Positions 24,403-34,320 of a DNA stretch of 64,000 nt are shown here, one piece after another. Numbering within the stretch: position 1 is the stretch's first letter; every line of letters begins with the position of its first letter. The notes below the pieces were generated by a model, which did no database searches, was not told where the DNA came from, and saw only the letters and a list, made by a program, of their open reading frames with translations. This DNA is from Cupriavidus oxalaticus (lineage in GTDB: Bacteria > Pseudomonadota > Gammaproteobacteria > Burkholderiales > Burkholderiaceae). The stretch spans positions 620,001 to 684,000 of the forward strand of contig NZ_CP038634.1 in the NCBI RefSeq assembly GCF_004768545.1. Reading direction: 5' to 3'. A program made the position numbers and the translations under genes.

Positions 24403-26862
24403 ATGAGCAAAGCTTCACGGCTCGCACTGGGCCTTGCGCTCGCTGCGCTATGCCACCTGATGCCGGTCACCCTGCCCGCCGTCCATGCCGCAGGGACCGC
24501 ATCGGAAGCCGAGGCCGCCGCACAAGCGCCCGCGCTGACCCACGCCGAAGCCAACGCCGAACTCAAGCGCCTGCAGACCGAGCAGGACAGCGTCAAGCAG
24601 CAGGCCTCCGACCCCGACGGCAATACCAAGCTGCATGACCTGCAAGAGACGCTGCGGCGGCTGGATGCCGACGCCGACAAGCTCGGCGCCGCCCTGAAGC
24701 CGCAGCGCGAACAGTTGCAGGCACAGCTCGACGTGCTCGGTCCGCCACCGGTCGACGGCACCACCAGGGAAGCTCCCGCGGTGATGAAGCAGCGCGCCGA
24801 GCTGAACACGCGCCGCACGCAGCTCGACGCGCATCTCAAGCAGGCTGCCGAGAGCAAGGAGAACATCGCCAACCTGAGCGAGCAACTGGCCCGGCTGGAG
24901 CGCGGCCACCTGAAAGACCAGCTCGCGCTGCGCTCGGAAAGCATCCTCAACCCGCAGTTCTGGCAGCCGCTGTTCAGCCCGCCGCCGGAAGACCAGGCGC
25001 GGCTGGACGGCTTCCGCGACCAGGTGGAGCCGATGCTGCAGCTGGCGTGGCAGCCGTCGCAACGCGCGGCCACGGTGGCCCTGCTGCTGCTCGCGCTGGC
25101 GGTATGGACGCTGGGGCGGCGCCTTGCCGAGCGCGCGCTGGCGTGGTTCTGCCTGACCCGGCTGCCCGAGACGCGCCTGCGCCGCAGCGCGCTGGCGCTG
25201 GCGACCACGCTGGCAACGGTCTGCACCACAGGTCTCGCGGTGCAGCTGGTCTACCACGCCTTCGCTCGCAACTATGAATTGCCGCCCGACGTGATGGCGC
25301 TCTACGCGCAGCTGGTCAAGCTGACGATGACCAGCGCGCTGATCGTCGGGCTGGGGCGCGCGCTGCTGTGCACGCGCCACCCCAGCTGGCGCCTGCCTGC
25401 GCTGGCCGATCCGGTCGCGCTGGCGATGAAGCCCTTCCCCGCCGTGCTGGCTGGCCTGTTGCTGCTGGCCGGCACGCTCGAGCAGATCAACCGCATCGCC
25501 GACACCAGCCTGCAGGTCACGCTGCTGGGCCGCGGGCTGGTGTCGCTGGTGGTGGTGCTGACCATCGGCGCGGCGCTGCTGCGCGCCAACCGCGTGCGCA
25601 ACGAACTCGCCGCCGCGGGCGAACGCCCGGAGGCGCGCGCCACGCTGGCCGGCATGATCCACGCCGCCGTGACCGTGCTGGTGATCGTGTCGATGGTCGC
25701 GCTGCTGGCCGGCTATATCAGCTTCGCGCGCTTCCTGACCTATGAGCTGGTCTGGTTCGACATCGTGCTGTGCAGCCTGTACCTGCTGACGCAGGTCACG
25801 CGCGATGTCTGCGAGGCCGTGCTGTCGACCAACCACGCCAGCGGCCGCGTCATCAAGCAGCTGTTCGGCGTGGACGATTCGCATCTGGAGCAGGCCTCGA
25901 CCGTCCTGTCGGGCATCGGCGCCAGCGTGCTGCTGCTGGTGGCAGTGGTGGCGCTGCTGACCGGCGGCTTCGGCACCACGCCGGCGGACCTGCTCAACAG
26001 CCTGCTGATGGTGCTGGGCGGCGAGAAGCTGCGCAGCCTGAACATCATGCCGGAGCGAATCCTGAATGCGGTGCTGGCGCTCGGCGTGGGCATCTGGCTG
26101 CTGCGTTCGGTGCGGCGCTGGCTCGATGCGGAACTGCTGCCCAAGGTGTGCAGCGAGCCGGGGCTGCGCGCATCGCTGATCACGCTGTTCAGCAATGTCG
26201 GCTATGTGCTGCTGGTGCTGCTGACGCTGTCGCTGCTGGGCGTGCGCTGGGACAACCTGGCGTGGATCGTCAGCGCGCTGTCGGTGGGCATCGGCTTTGG
26301 CCTGCAGGAGATCGTGAAAAACTTTGTCTCGGGCCTGATCCTGCTGACCGAGCGCCCGGTCAAGGTAGGCGACATGGTCAGCCTGGCCGGCGTGGAGGGC
26401 GACATCCGCCGCATCAATGTGCGCGCGACCGAAATCCAGCTGGGCGACCGCTCGACTGTGATCGTGCCCAACTCGCAGCTGATCTCGCAGAACGTGCGCA
26501 ATGTGACCATGAGCAACAGCACGCAGGGCGTGGCATCGCTGCAGCTGACATTCCCGCTCAATACCGATCCGGAACAGCTGCGCGACCTGCTGCTCGATGT
26601 CTACAAGGAAAACGAGTCCATCCTGGACGTGCCGGCGCCGTCGGTCATGTTCAGCCAGCTCGCTTCCAACGGCATCACGCTGTCGGTGACGGGCTACGTC
26701 GGCAGCCCGCGCATCGCCGCGGCCACGCGCAGCGACCTGTTGTTCGAGATCCTCAAGCGGCTGCGCGCCGAGGACATCGCACTGACCGAACCGCAATCGC
26801 TGCGGCTGGAAAACCTGCCGCCGTTCGGCGAAGCATCGCAACGCGCATACGCGGCGGGGTAA
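24403..26862 (+). CDS. DUF3772 mechanosensitive ion channel (MscS family)
   Basis: 819-aa inner-membrane channel opened by membrane tension. A signal peptide (ends near VHAAG) is followed by a periplasmic coiled-coil at about 45-180, including DUF3772 and a PPPEDQARLDGF motif. About ten transmembrane helices span 210-640. The pore helix and MscS core are at about 610-720: VSALSVGIGFGLQEIVKNFVSGLILL, then ERPVKVGDMV and the beta domain (VIVPNSQLISQNVRN). A cytoplasmic C-terminus follows. The ATG at 24403 is chosen for the signal peptide; the ribosome site is weak. It is monocistronic and resembles long MscK-like channels. Confidence 0.9.
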   Translation: MSKASRLALGLALAALCHLMPVTLPAVHAAGTASEAEAAAQAPALTHAEANAELKRLQTEQDSVKQQASDPDGNTKLHDLQETLRRLDADADKLGAALKPQREQLQAQLDVLGPPPVDGTTREAPAVMKQRAELNTRRTQLDAHLKQAAESKENIANLSEQLARLERGHLKDQLALRSESILNPQFWQPLFSPPPEDQARLDGFRDQVEPMLQLAWQPSQRAATVALLLLALAVWTLGRRLAERALAWFCLTRLPETRLRRSALALATTLATVCTTGLAVQLVYHAFARNYELPPDVMALYAQLVKLTMTSALIVGLGRALLCTRHPSWRLPALADPVALAMKPFPAVLAGLLLLAGTLEQINRIADTSLQVTLLGRGLVSLVVVLTIGAALLRANRVRNELAAAGERPEARATLAGMIHAAVTVLVIVSMVALLAGYISFARFLTYELVWFDIVLCSLYLLTQVTRDVCEAVLSTNHASGRVIKQLFGVDDSHLEQASTVLSGIGASVLLLVAVVALLTGGFGTTPADLLNSLLMVLGGEKLRSLNIMPERILNAVLALGVGIWLLRSVRRWLDAELLPKVCSEPGLRASLITLFSNVGYVLLVLLTLSLLGVRWDNLAWIVSALSVGIGFGLQEIVKNFVSGLILLTERPVKVGDMVSLAGVEGDIRRINVRATEIQLGDRSTVIVPNSQLISQNVRNVTMSNSTQGVASLQLTFPLNTDPEQLRDLLLDVYKENESILDVPAPSVMFSQLASNGITLSVTGYVGSPRIAAATRSDLLFEILKRLRAEDIALTEPQSLRLENLPPFGEASQRAYAAG

Positions 26863-27124
26863 GTCCGCCGACCGCTCCGCCCGGTGGTCCGCGCTCAAGA
26901 CATCGGTACGCCCGCCCTGCGCGAGCCCGGGCGGACTGGCCCAAATCCCCGGGGTGGATTCCGGACAGGGTGGGTGACAGGGGCCGTATTACGGCCTGTT
27001 AAAAACCGGTCCCTGAAAAAAGCCCCGTTACAAAGCTAACAAGTCGGCCTCCGCGGCGAAACACCTTGCCGGGCAGTTTGCATCCATCATTCAGGAACAC
27101 AAGCTGCATCACAAGGAGTCCGAC

Positions 27125-27475
27125 ATGCGCCCCTCCACCCGAATCGTCGCCGCGGCCGCCCTGGCCGTGGCGCTGGTAGCCGCCGGCCCCGCGTCCGCGC
27201 ACGGCCGCCACCATGGCGGCGGGTCGAATGCCGGCGCGGTCCTTGCCGTCGGCGCGCTGGTCGGCCTGGCGTTCGGCGCGGCGCTGGCCTCGGCGCCGGT
27301 AGTGGCCGCACCGGTGGCGGTGGCGCCGCCGGTCACCTATGCCCCCGCGCCGGTCTCGTACGCGGCGCCGGCGGTGCCACCGGGCTATTGCTACAGCGAC
27401 TACGACCGCGCGTACGTGCCGTGCGGCCCGCAGCCGTCCGGCTACTACCGGCAACAGCCTTACTACGGCTACTGA
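27125..27475 (+). CDS. small exported Ala/Pro/Gly-rich protein
   Basis: 116-aa protein of unknown function. AAGGAG precedes the ATG. A signal peptide ends at ASAHG, then a His/Gly stretch (GRHHGGG), a glycine-zipper-like hydrophobic segment (AGAVLAVGALVGLAFGAALA), an Ala/Pro/Val region, and a Tyr/Pro-rich tail with two Cys ending YYGY. It may be a small envelope protein. Its stop is 2 bp before the methyltransferase ATG, so they are co-transcribed. Confidence 0.65.
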   Translation: MRPSTRIVAAAALAVALVAAGPASAHGRHHGGGSNAGAVLAVGALVGLAFGAALASAPVVAAPVAVAPPVTYAPAPVSYAAPAVPPGYCYSDYDRAYVPCGPQPSGYYRQQPYYGY

Positions 27476-27477
27476 TC

Positions 27478-28062
27478 ATGCCGGTCGATCGCGAATACTT
27501 CAGCCGGCTGTACGGCCGGCAGGACGACCCCTGGGGCATCGGCACGCGCTGGTACGAGGCACGCAAGCGCGCGCTGCTGATGGCCACGCTGCCGCGCGAA
27601 CGCTTCGCACGCGTGTTCGAGCCCGGCTGCGGCGGCGGGCATCTTACCGTCGAACTGGCGCCGCGCTGCGATGCGCTGGTGGCAATGGAGCTTGCCGACA
27701 GCGCTGCCGGGCAGGCGCGGCAACGCGTGGCGGAGTTTGCCCACGTACAGGTGCTGACGGGTGAGCTGCCGCAGCATTGGCCCGAGGGATCGTTTGACCT
27801 GATCGTGTTTTCAGAATTGGGGTACTACTTCCCGAAGTCCGACTGGCACGAGGTCGCGGCGCTGGCGGCGGGTGCGTTGAGCGATGACGGCGTCATTGTC
27901 GCCTGCCATTTCCGGCATTTGTTCGCCGAGCAGCAGATCACGGCGCAGGCGGTGCATGATGCGATTGGTGCGCAGCACGGGCTGTATCGGCATATTCATC
28001 ACCAGGAGCCGGATTTCACGATGGATTTGTGGTCCAGGCAGTTGGAGATGAGGTTGGCTTGA
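27478..28062 (+). CDS. class I SAM-dependent methyltransferase (NodS-like)
   Basis: 194-aa methyltransferase. The N-terminal segment DREYFSRLYGRQDDPWGIGTRWYEARKRALLMATL is typical of NodS-like N-methyltransferases. The SAM-binding motif is VFEPGCGGGHLTVELAPRC, and post-motif residues are LIVFSELGYYF. The ATG at 27478 starts 2 bp past the small exported protein. The acceptor is unknown; NodS-like enzymes outside rhizobia usually act on small metabolites. Downstream lies a large hairpin shared with the convergent efflux operon. Confidence 0.85.
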   Translation: MPVDREYFSRLYGRQDDPWGIGTRWYEARKRALLMATLPRERFARVFEPGCGGGHLTVELAPRCDALVAMELADSAAGQARQRVAEFAHVQVLTGELPQHWPEGSFDLIVFSELGYYFPKSDWHEVAALAAGALSDDGVIVACHFRHLFAEQQITAQAVHDAIGAQHGLYRHIHHQEPDFTMDLWSRQLEMRLA

Positions 28063-28117
28063 GGGGGATGGGGTTGGGTTTTTAGGGGCAGGCGTCTGGT
28101 GGTTTTTGTTGTGCGTG

Positions 28118-28253
28118 GCGGCTGGCATCTGGTGGGATTTGATATGCCCTGGTTTCGCCCTAAAGGGCTGGTGACTCTTTGTCGCTCGGACAAAGAGTCA
28201 CCCGCCCTTTAGGGCGGAACAGGGCATATCAAGCACCGCCAGATGCCAGCCGC
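28118..28253. repeat. 136-bp nested inverted repeat, likely bidirectional terminator
   Basis: Four nested arm pairs: GCGGCTGGCATCTGGTGG with its near-complement at 28236-28253; TTGATATGCCCTG (28139-28151) with 28220-28232; TTCGCCCTAAAGGGC with 28204-28219 (one bulge); and a perfect 12-bp inner stem GTGACTCTTTGT with 28190-28201 around a 7-base loop. It fills the gap between two convergent genes. Related to 10708-10769. Confidence 0.85.
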
Positions 28254-28333
28254 AGCATAACCAAAAAAAACGCCCCACACGCAACCAGCGCACAGGGCGT
28301 CCCACTACCTAAAACCTAAACAAAAACAAAACC

Positions 28334-31300
28334 TTAAACCGGCACATCCCTAGTAGGATCCGGCTTCCGATCATCAAACCACCGATACAAAGTCGGCACC
28401 ATCACCAGCGTCAGCAACGTCGACGTAATCAACCCGCCGATCACCACCACCGCCAGCGGCCGCTGCACTTCCGAGCCAGGCCCGGTAGAGAACAAGAACG
28501 GCACCAACCCCAGCATCGCAATGGTCGCAGTCATCATCACCGGTCGGAACCGCTGCGTCGCCCCCTGCACCACCGCCTCATCAAGCGACAAGCCCGAATC
28601 GCGCAGCGAACGGATATACGACACCAGCACCACCCCGTTCAGCACGGCCATGCCCCACAGCGCGATAAAGCCCACCGACGCCGGCACCGACAGGTATTCC
28701 CCGGTGACGAACAGCCCGATGATGCCGCCGATCGATGCGAACGGCAGCACCGTGATGATCAGCGTGGCAAAGCGCAGCGAGTTGAACAGCAGGAACAGCA
28801 GGAAGAAGATCGCAGCGATGGTCACCGGCACGATGATCTTCAGGTGGCCCATGGCGCGTTCCATGTTCTGGAACTGGCCGCCCCACTCCAGGTAGTAGCC
28901 CTCCGGCAGCTTGACCTTGGACGCAGTGGCCTGCTGCAGTTCGGCAACGAAGCCACCGAGATCGCGATCCTTCACGTTGATCATCACCACGACGCGGCGC
29001 TTGGCCATTTCGCGGCTGATCTGCGCCGGGCCGTCGTTGACTTCGATCCTGGCCACGCTCTGCAGCGGCACCTGCGTGCCGTCCGGCGCGTTCACCAGCA
29101 GCTGCCGGATCGACTGCACGTTGTTGCGGAAGTCATCCGGCAGGCGCACGGCGGCGGCAAAGCGGCGTTCGCCTTCGAAGATGTCCGTGGCGCGCTTGCC
29201 GCCGATCGAGATCTCGATCACGTCATGGATGTCCGACACGTTCAGCCCGTAGCGCGCAATCGCCTGGCGGTCGATCTCGATCGACAGGTACTGCTGCCCC
29301 GAGACGCGCTCGATACGGATATCCTGCGAGCCCTGGATGCCCCCTGCCACGCGCGAGATCTCGCCCGCGAGTTCACGCAGCTTGTCGAGGTCGTCGCCGA
29401 ACACCTTCACCGCCACGTCCGAACGCACGCCGCTGACCATTTCGTCGACGCGGTCCGAGATCGGCTGCGCCATCACGATCTGTACGCCGGGGATGGCCTT
29501 GAGCTTCTCGCGAATGGCGTTGGCGATATCGTCCTGGGTCCACCCGTCGGGCCACTGGTCGCGGTCCTTCAGGCTGGCGATCGGGGTCGATTCGTTCTGG
29601 CCCTGCGGGTCGGCCGGGCTTTCGCCGCGGCCCACGCCGGACACCACCGACTTGACGCCGGGCACGCCCAGCACCAGCCTGTTGGCTTCCTTTTCCAGCT
29701 TGATCGACTCTTCCAGCGAGATGTTCGGCACGCGGTCGATCGCGGGAACGATCGAGCCTTCCTTCATCTCCGGAATGAACGACGTACCGAGCAGCGGCAC
29801 GATCAGCAGCGTCGCGACGAACGCGCCCACTGCGCTGAGCACGGTCTTGCGGCTGTTGCCCAGCGCCCAGTGCAGCATGCGCAGGTAGTGGCGCTTCATG
29901 AATGCAATCACGCGCGTGTCATGCTCGGCGCCGCCCTTGAGCAGGTACGACGACAGCACCGGCGACAGCGTCAGCGACAGGATCAGCGAGATCGCCAGCG
30001 CGATCGAGATGGTGAACGCCAGCGGCGCAAACATCTTGCCTTCCATGCCGGACAGGGTCATCAGCGGCAGGAACACCAGGATGATGATGCCCACGCCGAC
30101 GATCACCGGCGTGGCCACTTCCTGCACGGCCTTGACCAGGATCTCGGTCTTGGTGAGGCCCGGCTCCTTGTGTCCCAATCGCTCGAACGCGTTCTCGACC
30201 ACCACCACCGAGCCGTCGACCATCAGGCCGATGGCAATTGCCAGGCCCCCTAATGACATCAGGTTGGCCGACAGCCCCACGTGGTTCATCACCATGAACG
30301 TCAGCAATGGCGTCAGCACCAGCGTGGCCAGCACGATCACCGACGAACGCACGTCGCCCAGGAACAGGAACAGCACGATCACCACCAGCACCACGCCTTC
30401 GAGCAGCACCTTGGTCACCGTCCACAACGCGGCATCGACCAGCTCGCTGCGGTCGTAGTACGGCACGATCTGCAGCTTGCCGGGCAGCATGCCGCGTTCG
30501 TTGATCTCCGCCACGCGTGCCTTCACGCGGCTGACCACTTCCTTGGCATTGCCGCCGCGCATCATCATGACGATGCCGCCGACGGCCTCGGTCTGGCCGT
30601 TCTTGACCAGCGCGCCCTGCCGCACCTCATGGCCGATGGAGACGTTGGCCACGTCGCGCAGGTAGACCGGCGTACCGTTGACTTCCTTCAGCACGATGCT
30701 GCCGAGGTCCTCCACGCCCTTGGCCAGGCCGACGCCGCGGATCAGGTACTGCTCGGCGTAGTGCGGCAGCACGCCGCCGCCGGAGTTGGCGTTGTTGCGC
30801 GCCAGCGCCTGGTAGACCTGCTGGATCGACACGTCGTAATGGCGCATGCGCTCCGGGTTGACCAGCGCCTGGTACTGCCGCACGTAGCCGCCCTGCGAGT
30901 TGATCTCGGCCACGCCGGGGATCGAGCGCAGCAGCGGGCGCACCACCCAGTCCTGGGCAATGCGGCGCTCGGCCAGCTCTTCCTGCGTCAGCTCGCCGTT
31001 GCCGTCGTCGGCACGGTCCAGCGTGTACTGGTAGACCTCGCCCAGGCCGGTCGAGACCGGGCCCAGCACCGGCGACACGCCTTCCGGCATGCGCCCGCCC
31101 ACTTCGATCAGGCGCTCCATCACCAGCTGGCGTGCAAAGTACACGTCGGTGGCGTCGGTAAACACCAGCGTGATCAGCGACAGGCCCGCCTTGTTCAGCG
31201 AGCGCATCTCTTCCAGGCCGGGCAGGCCCGTCATTGCCATTTCCACCGGCACGGTGACAAAGCGCTCGACTTCCTCGGGCGAGCGGCCCGCGGCTTCGGT

Positions 31301-31450
31301 CGCGATCTGCACCTGCACGTTGGTCACATCGGGGAAGGCGTCCACCGACAGCTTGGTGGCAGCGCGCAGGCCGAAGAAGAACAGCACCACGGCCAGCACG
31401 CAAACCACCAGCCGCTGCTTGATGGCGGCTTCGACTAGGGATTTCATCAT
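28334..31450 (-). CDS. HME-RND heavy-metal efflux pump, inner-membrane subunit
   Basis: 1038-aa CzcA/CusA-family proton antiporter with 12 predicted transmembrane helices and two large periplasmic loops. Residues 1-45 hold TM1 and the DAFPDVTNVQVQI signature. The TM4 motif at 401-420 has Asp412 and Glu419, while the position of CzcA Asp402 is Ala406, as in CusA-type pumps. The duplicate half begins near 530. It is last in the operon TolC, adaptor, pump (gaps of 2 and 6 bp). The substrate is probably a metal cation; the motif leans toward CusA-like or an unassigned HME class, but metal identity cannot be fixed. Confidence 0.9.
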   Translation of the reverse strand: MMKSLVEAAIKQRLVVCVLAVVLFFFGLRAATKLSVDAFPDVTNVQVQIATEAAGRSPEEVERFVTVPVEMAMTGLPGLEEMRSLNKAGLSLITLVFTDATDVYFARQLVMERLIEVGGRMPEGVSPVLGPVSTGLGEVYQYTLDRADDGNGELTQEELAERRIAQDWVVRPLLRSIPGVAEINSQGGYVRQYQALVNPERMRHYDVSIQQVYQALARNNANSGGGVLPHYAEQYLIRGVGLAKGVEDLGSIVLKEVNGTPVYLRDVANVSIGHEVRQGALVKNGQTEAVGGIVMMMRGGNAKEVVSRVKARVAEINERGMLPGKLQIVPYYDRSELVDAALWTVTKVLLEGVVLVVIVLFLFLGDVRSSVIVLATLVLTPLLTFMVMNHVGLSANLMSLGGLAIAIGLMVDGSVVVVENAFERLGHKEPGLTKTEILVKAVQEVATPVIVGVGIIILVFLPLMTLSGMEGKMFAPLAFTISIALAISLILSLTLSPVLSSYLLKGGAEHDTRVIAFMKRHYLRMLHWALGNSRKTVLSAVGAFVATLLIVPLLGTSFIPEMKEGSIVPAIDRVPNISLEESIKLEKEANRLVLGVPGVKSVVSGVGRGESPADPQGQNESTPIASLKDRDQWPDGWTQDDIANAIREKLKAIPGVQIVMAQPISDRVDEMVSGVRSDVAVKVFGDDLDKLRELAGEISRVAGGIQGSQDIRIERVSGQQYLSIEIDRQAIARYGLNVSDIHDVIEISIGGKRATDIFEGERRFAAAVRLPDDFRNNVQSIRQLLVNAPDGTQVPLQSVARIEVNDGPAQISREMAKRRVVVMINVKDRDLGGFVAELQQATASKVKLPEGYYLEWGGQFQNMERAMGHLKIIVPVTIAAIFFLLFLLFNSLRFATLIITVLPFASIGGIIGLFVTGEYLSVPASVGFIALWGMAVLNGVVLVSYIRSLRDSGLSLDEAVVQGATQRFRPVMMTATIAMLGLVPFLFSTGPGSEVQRPLAVVVIGGLITSTLLTLVMVPTLYRWFDDRKPDPTRDVPV

Positions 31451-31456
31451 GTCCGA

Positions 31457-32617
31457 TTACCCTTGCTCGATGCGCTTGCGCTCGTTGTCCAGGTGGAACG
31501 CGCCATCGACCACGATGCGGTCGCCGGCCTTCACGCCGTTCTGCACCACGCGCATGCCGTCGCTCTCGGCGCCCAGCTTGACCTTCGTCAGGCGGAACTT
31601 GTTGCCCGGCATCTCGACATAGACCAGCTCGTCGTTGCCGTCACGCACCACCGAGGCCGCGGGAATCACCAGCTGGTCCTGCGGCTTGCCGGCGATCAGC
31701 ATGCTGGCGAGCATGGCGGGCTTAAGGCGCCCTTCGCGGTTCTCGAGCTCGGTGCGGACCAGCACCGTGCGCGACTGCGGGTTGACCGTGCGGCCCACGT
31801 AGATCAGCTTGCCGGTGATGGTGTTGCCGCCCTTGCCGTTGGCCAGCGACGGCACCTCGATCTCAACGCTCTGCCCTTCGGCTACCTGCGCGGCCTGTTG
31901 CTCGGGCACCTCGGCCACGACCCACACGCGCGACAGGTCGGCCACGGTGTAGAGCGCGTCGGCCGGCTGCACCACCTGGCCCTGCGCCACGTTGCGCTCG
32001 ACCACGGTGCCGCTGATGCTCGAATACACCGGCGAATGCGAGTTGATGCTGCCGTTCCTGGCCAGCTCTGCGATCGAGCCTTGCGACATGCCCAGCACGC
32101 GCAGCTGGTCGCGGTAGGCGCGCATCTCGGCGGAGGCGATCGCCAGCTCGCTCTCGCGGCGCTGCAGCTCGCCGCGGCCGATCACGTCGGCGGCAAACAG
32201 CTGGCGCGCGCGCTCGGCGTTGCGCACCTGCAGCTCGTGCTGCGCCTCGCTCTTCAGGAACGACATCTGCGCCGCGCCCAGCTCGCTGCTGTGCAGGCGC
32301 GCCAGCACCTGGCCGGCCTTCACTTCCTGGCCCAGCGTGGCATACAGGTCGGTGACGCGGCCGGTCACGCTGGCGCCGATGCGCGATACGCGCTGCTCGT
32401 CGAAGTCGATGCGGCCGGCCACGCGCAGCATCTCGCTGAACGGGGAGGTGCTCACCGGCGCCACTTTCAGCGACTGCTGCAGGTTGCCTTCCGGCTGGAT
32501 CACGCCGGGCGGCAGCTTGGGCGCCTCGGCAACGGGTTCAGGCTTGTCGGAACAGGCCGCCAGGCTGAACGTCAGGACGGCGGCGGCCGTCAGCGAAAGC
32601 AGGAAATTGGGACGCAT
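31457..32617 (-). CDS. efflux RND periplasmic adaptor subunit (CusB/CzcB-like)
   Basis: 386-aa membrane-fusion lipoprotein. The lipobox is FSLAACSDK, so it is anchored to the membrane. Barrel-sandwich and hairpin segments follow: RVTDLYATLGQEVKAGQVLARLHSSELG, a coiled-coil hairpin at about 130-195, then YSSISGTVVERNVAQGQVV and the beta-barrel (ADLSRVWVVAEVPEQQA). It lacks the long His-rich N-terminal metal-binding extension of CzcB. The ATG at 32617 is 2 bp past the TolC gene stop. It links the pump to the outer-membrane channel. Confidence 0.9.
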   Translation of the reverse strand: MRPNFLLSLTAAAVLTFSLAACSDKPEPVAEAPKLPPGVIQPEGNLQQSLKVAPVSTSPFSEMLRVAGRIDFDEQRVSRIGASVTGRVTDLYATLGQEVKAGQVLARLHSSELGAAQMSFLKSEAQHELQVRNAERARQLFAADVIGRGELQRRESELAIASAEMRAYRDQLRVLGMSQGSIAELARNGSINSHSPVYSSISGTVVERNVAQGQVVQPADALYTVADLSRVWVVAEVPEQQAAQVAEGQSVEIEVPSLANGKGGNTITGKLIYVGRTVNPQSRTVLVRTELENREGRLKPAMLASMLIAGKPQDQLVIPAASVVRDGNDELVYVEMPGNKFRLTKVKLGAESDGMRVVQNGVKAGDRIVVDGAFHLDNERKRIEQG

Positions 32618-32619
32618 GG

Positions 32620-34095
32620 TTATTTCTGTTCGATGGTGGAGGTCGGCGGCAGGCCCGGCGCGGCGGTGGCGCCGGGGGCGGTCGACAAGAGCTTTTCGAT
32701 CTGGATGGCGGCCAGCTGCTGCTCGTACTGGGCGGCGATCAGCTCGTTGCGCGCGCTGCGCAGCACGCGCTGGGCATCGATGAAGTCCAGGATGCCGCGC
32801 TCGCCGAAGCGATAGGCGGACTCGGCCACGCCCAGCGCCGACTCGGCCTCGCGCACGATGCCGGACTCCAGCGCGGTCACCTGCGCCTGCGTGATCTCGT
32901 ACTGGCGGTAGGCCGATTCCAGTTCCTGCGTCAGCTCGAACTCGCGCATTTCCAGCGCGCTCTGCGCCTGCGTCGCCTGCGCGGTGGCCTCGCCCACGGG
33001 ACCGCGGCGGCGGTCCCACAGCGGGATGGTCATGACCAGGCCGATCTGCGAGACGTTGTTGTCGGGCTGGCGGTCGGTGCTGGCGCGCACCGCCACTTCC
33101 GGCCAGCGCAGCGAGCGCTGGTAGTCGACGCCCAGGCGGGCGCGCTCCAGCTCCGTGCGGCGCTGGACCAGCTCGGCATTGCTCGCGGCCATGGTGTCGC
33201 GCAGCACCGGCAGCGGCGGCACGTCCGGCGACTGTCCCAGCGTGCCGTCCAGCGAGAACTGGCCCGGCATGGCGCCGCCGACCTGCTGGCGCAGCGCGGC
33301 CTTGGCCTGGTTCACGCGCAGCTCGGCGGTCTGCTGGCTCTTCTGCGAGGCCAGCAGCTCGGTCTCGGCCTTGATCAGTTCATAGCGCGGCGCTTCGCCA
33401 ACCTCCACGCGCAGGCGTGCGCGCGAATGGATCTGCCGCATCATCGCCAGGTCTTCTTCCGCGGCATGCAGCTCGCTTTCGCGGCGCAGCACGTCGTAGT
33501 AAGAGGTCTTGACGCGCGCGGCGAGGTCGGCGCGGAAACCCTGGCGGGCCGCCTGCGACGACTCCAGGCCGCGCGAGGCCATGGCCTCGCGCAAGCTGCG
33601 CTGGTGCGGGTAGTCCAGCTTCTGCACCACGGCGTAGCTGGGCGCATTGCCGCTGGTCACGCCGGGCTGCTTGCCGGACAGCCGGCCGTACATCACCTCG
33701 ACCTGCGGATTGGGATAGGCGCGCGCGCTGCTGATGGCGGCGCTGGCAGCATCGACATTGGCCTCGGCCGCGGCGACGCCCTTGTTGGTCGACTGCGCCA
33801 TGTCGAGCAGCTGCGGCAGCGAGAAAGCGGGTCCGGCCGCGGTACCCGCGGGGCGTGCGGATGCCGCCTTGGGCACGGCCGTGGACGCAAGCAGCTCGGC
33901 GCCGGGAGTGAGTGCCGGGGCGGCGGAAATCTTCGCGGAAGGCTTGGAGAGCGGTGCGGCCGGGGCGGCGGGCGTGGTGCCCGCTGCCCCCGCGGCCTTC
34001 GCCGGGGCGGCGCCCTGCTCACCGGCATGGGCCTGGGCAGCGGCGAACGCGAGCAGCGAAAGCGACGCGATCAGGGTCAGCTTAGTTGTTGTCAT
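32620..34095 (-). CDS. TolC-family outer-membrane efflux channel (CzcC/CusC-like)
   Basis: 491-aa protein with a signal peptide ending at AHAG, then an unusually long Ala/Pro-rich linker (about 25-85) before the TolC fold (FSLPQLLDMAQSTNKGVAAAEANVDAA). Two outer-membrane-efflux repeats follow, with coiled-coil helices (RARLRVEVGEAPRYELIKAE and the later YRFGERGILDFIDAQRVL). It is first in the operon of channel, adaptor and pump. The order TolC-MFP-RND matches czcCBA. The start at 34095 is preferred for the signal peptide although the ribosome site is weak. Confidence 0.88.
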   Translation of the reverse strand: MTTTKLTLIASLSLLAFAAAQAHAGEQGAAPAKAAGAAGTTPAAPAAPLSKPSAKISAAPALTPGAELLASTAVPKAASARPAGTAAGPAFSLPQLLDMAQSTNKGVAAAEANVDAASAAISSARAYPNPQVEVMYGRLSGKQPGVTSGNAPSYAVVQKLDYPHQRSLREAMASRGLESSQAARQGFRADLAARVKTSYYDVLRRESELHAAEEDLAMMRQIHSRARLRVEVGEAPRYELIKAETELLASQKSQQTAELRVNQAKAALRQQVGGAMPGQFSLDGTLGQSPDVPPLPVLRDTMAASNAELVQRRTELERARLGVDYQRSLRWPEVAVRASTDRQPDNNVSQIGLVMTIPLWDRRRGPVGEATAQATQAQSALEMREFELTQELESAYRQYEITQAQVTALESGIVREAESALGVAESAYRFGERGILDFIDAQRVLRSARNELIAAQYEQQLAAIQIEKLLSTAPGATAAPGLPPTSTIEQK

Positions 34096-34320
34096 GAGTC
34101 CGGAATGCAAGCAATACGACGCCTGCGCCATGCCGCCGCGCGCCCCGGCGCGAATCACGGCTGGGAATCACGGCGGGACGGACCACGGCAGCGGCTTACC
34201 CGCGCGCGGTAGCGGCGGGCAGGCTGGCGTTATCAGGCAAGGGGGCGCGGCCCGCGGCACGGCAGCTGCGGAGGCAGCGCGTGCGCGCGGGGGAGCGGCA
34301 AGGCGTGGAACGCCCGGCGC

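Noticed and set aside
24448..26898. An 816-codon minus-strand frame
   Set aside because: Antisense shadow of the MscS-family channel; Gln/Arg/His-rich with no family motif.
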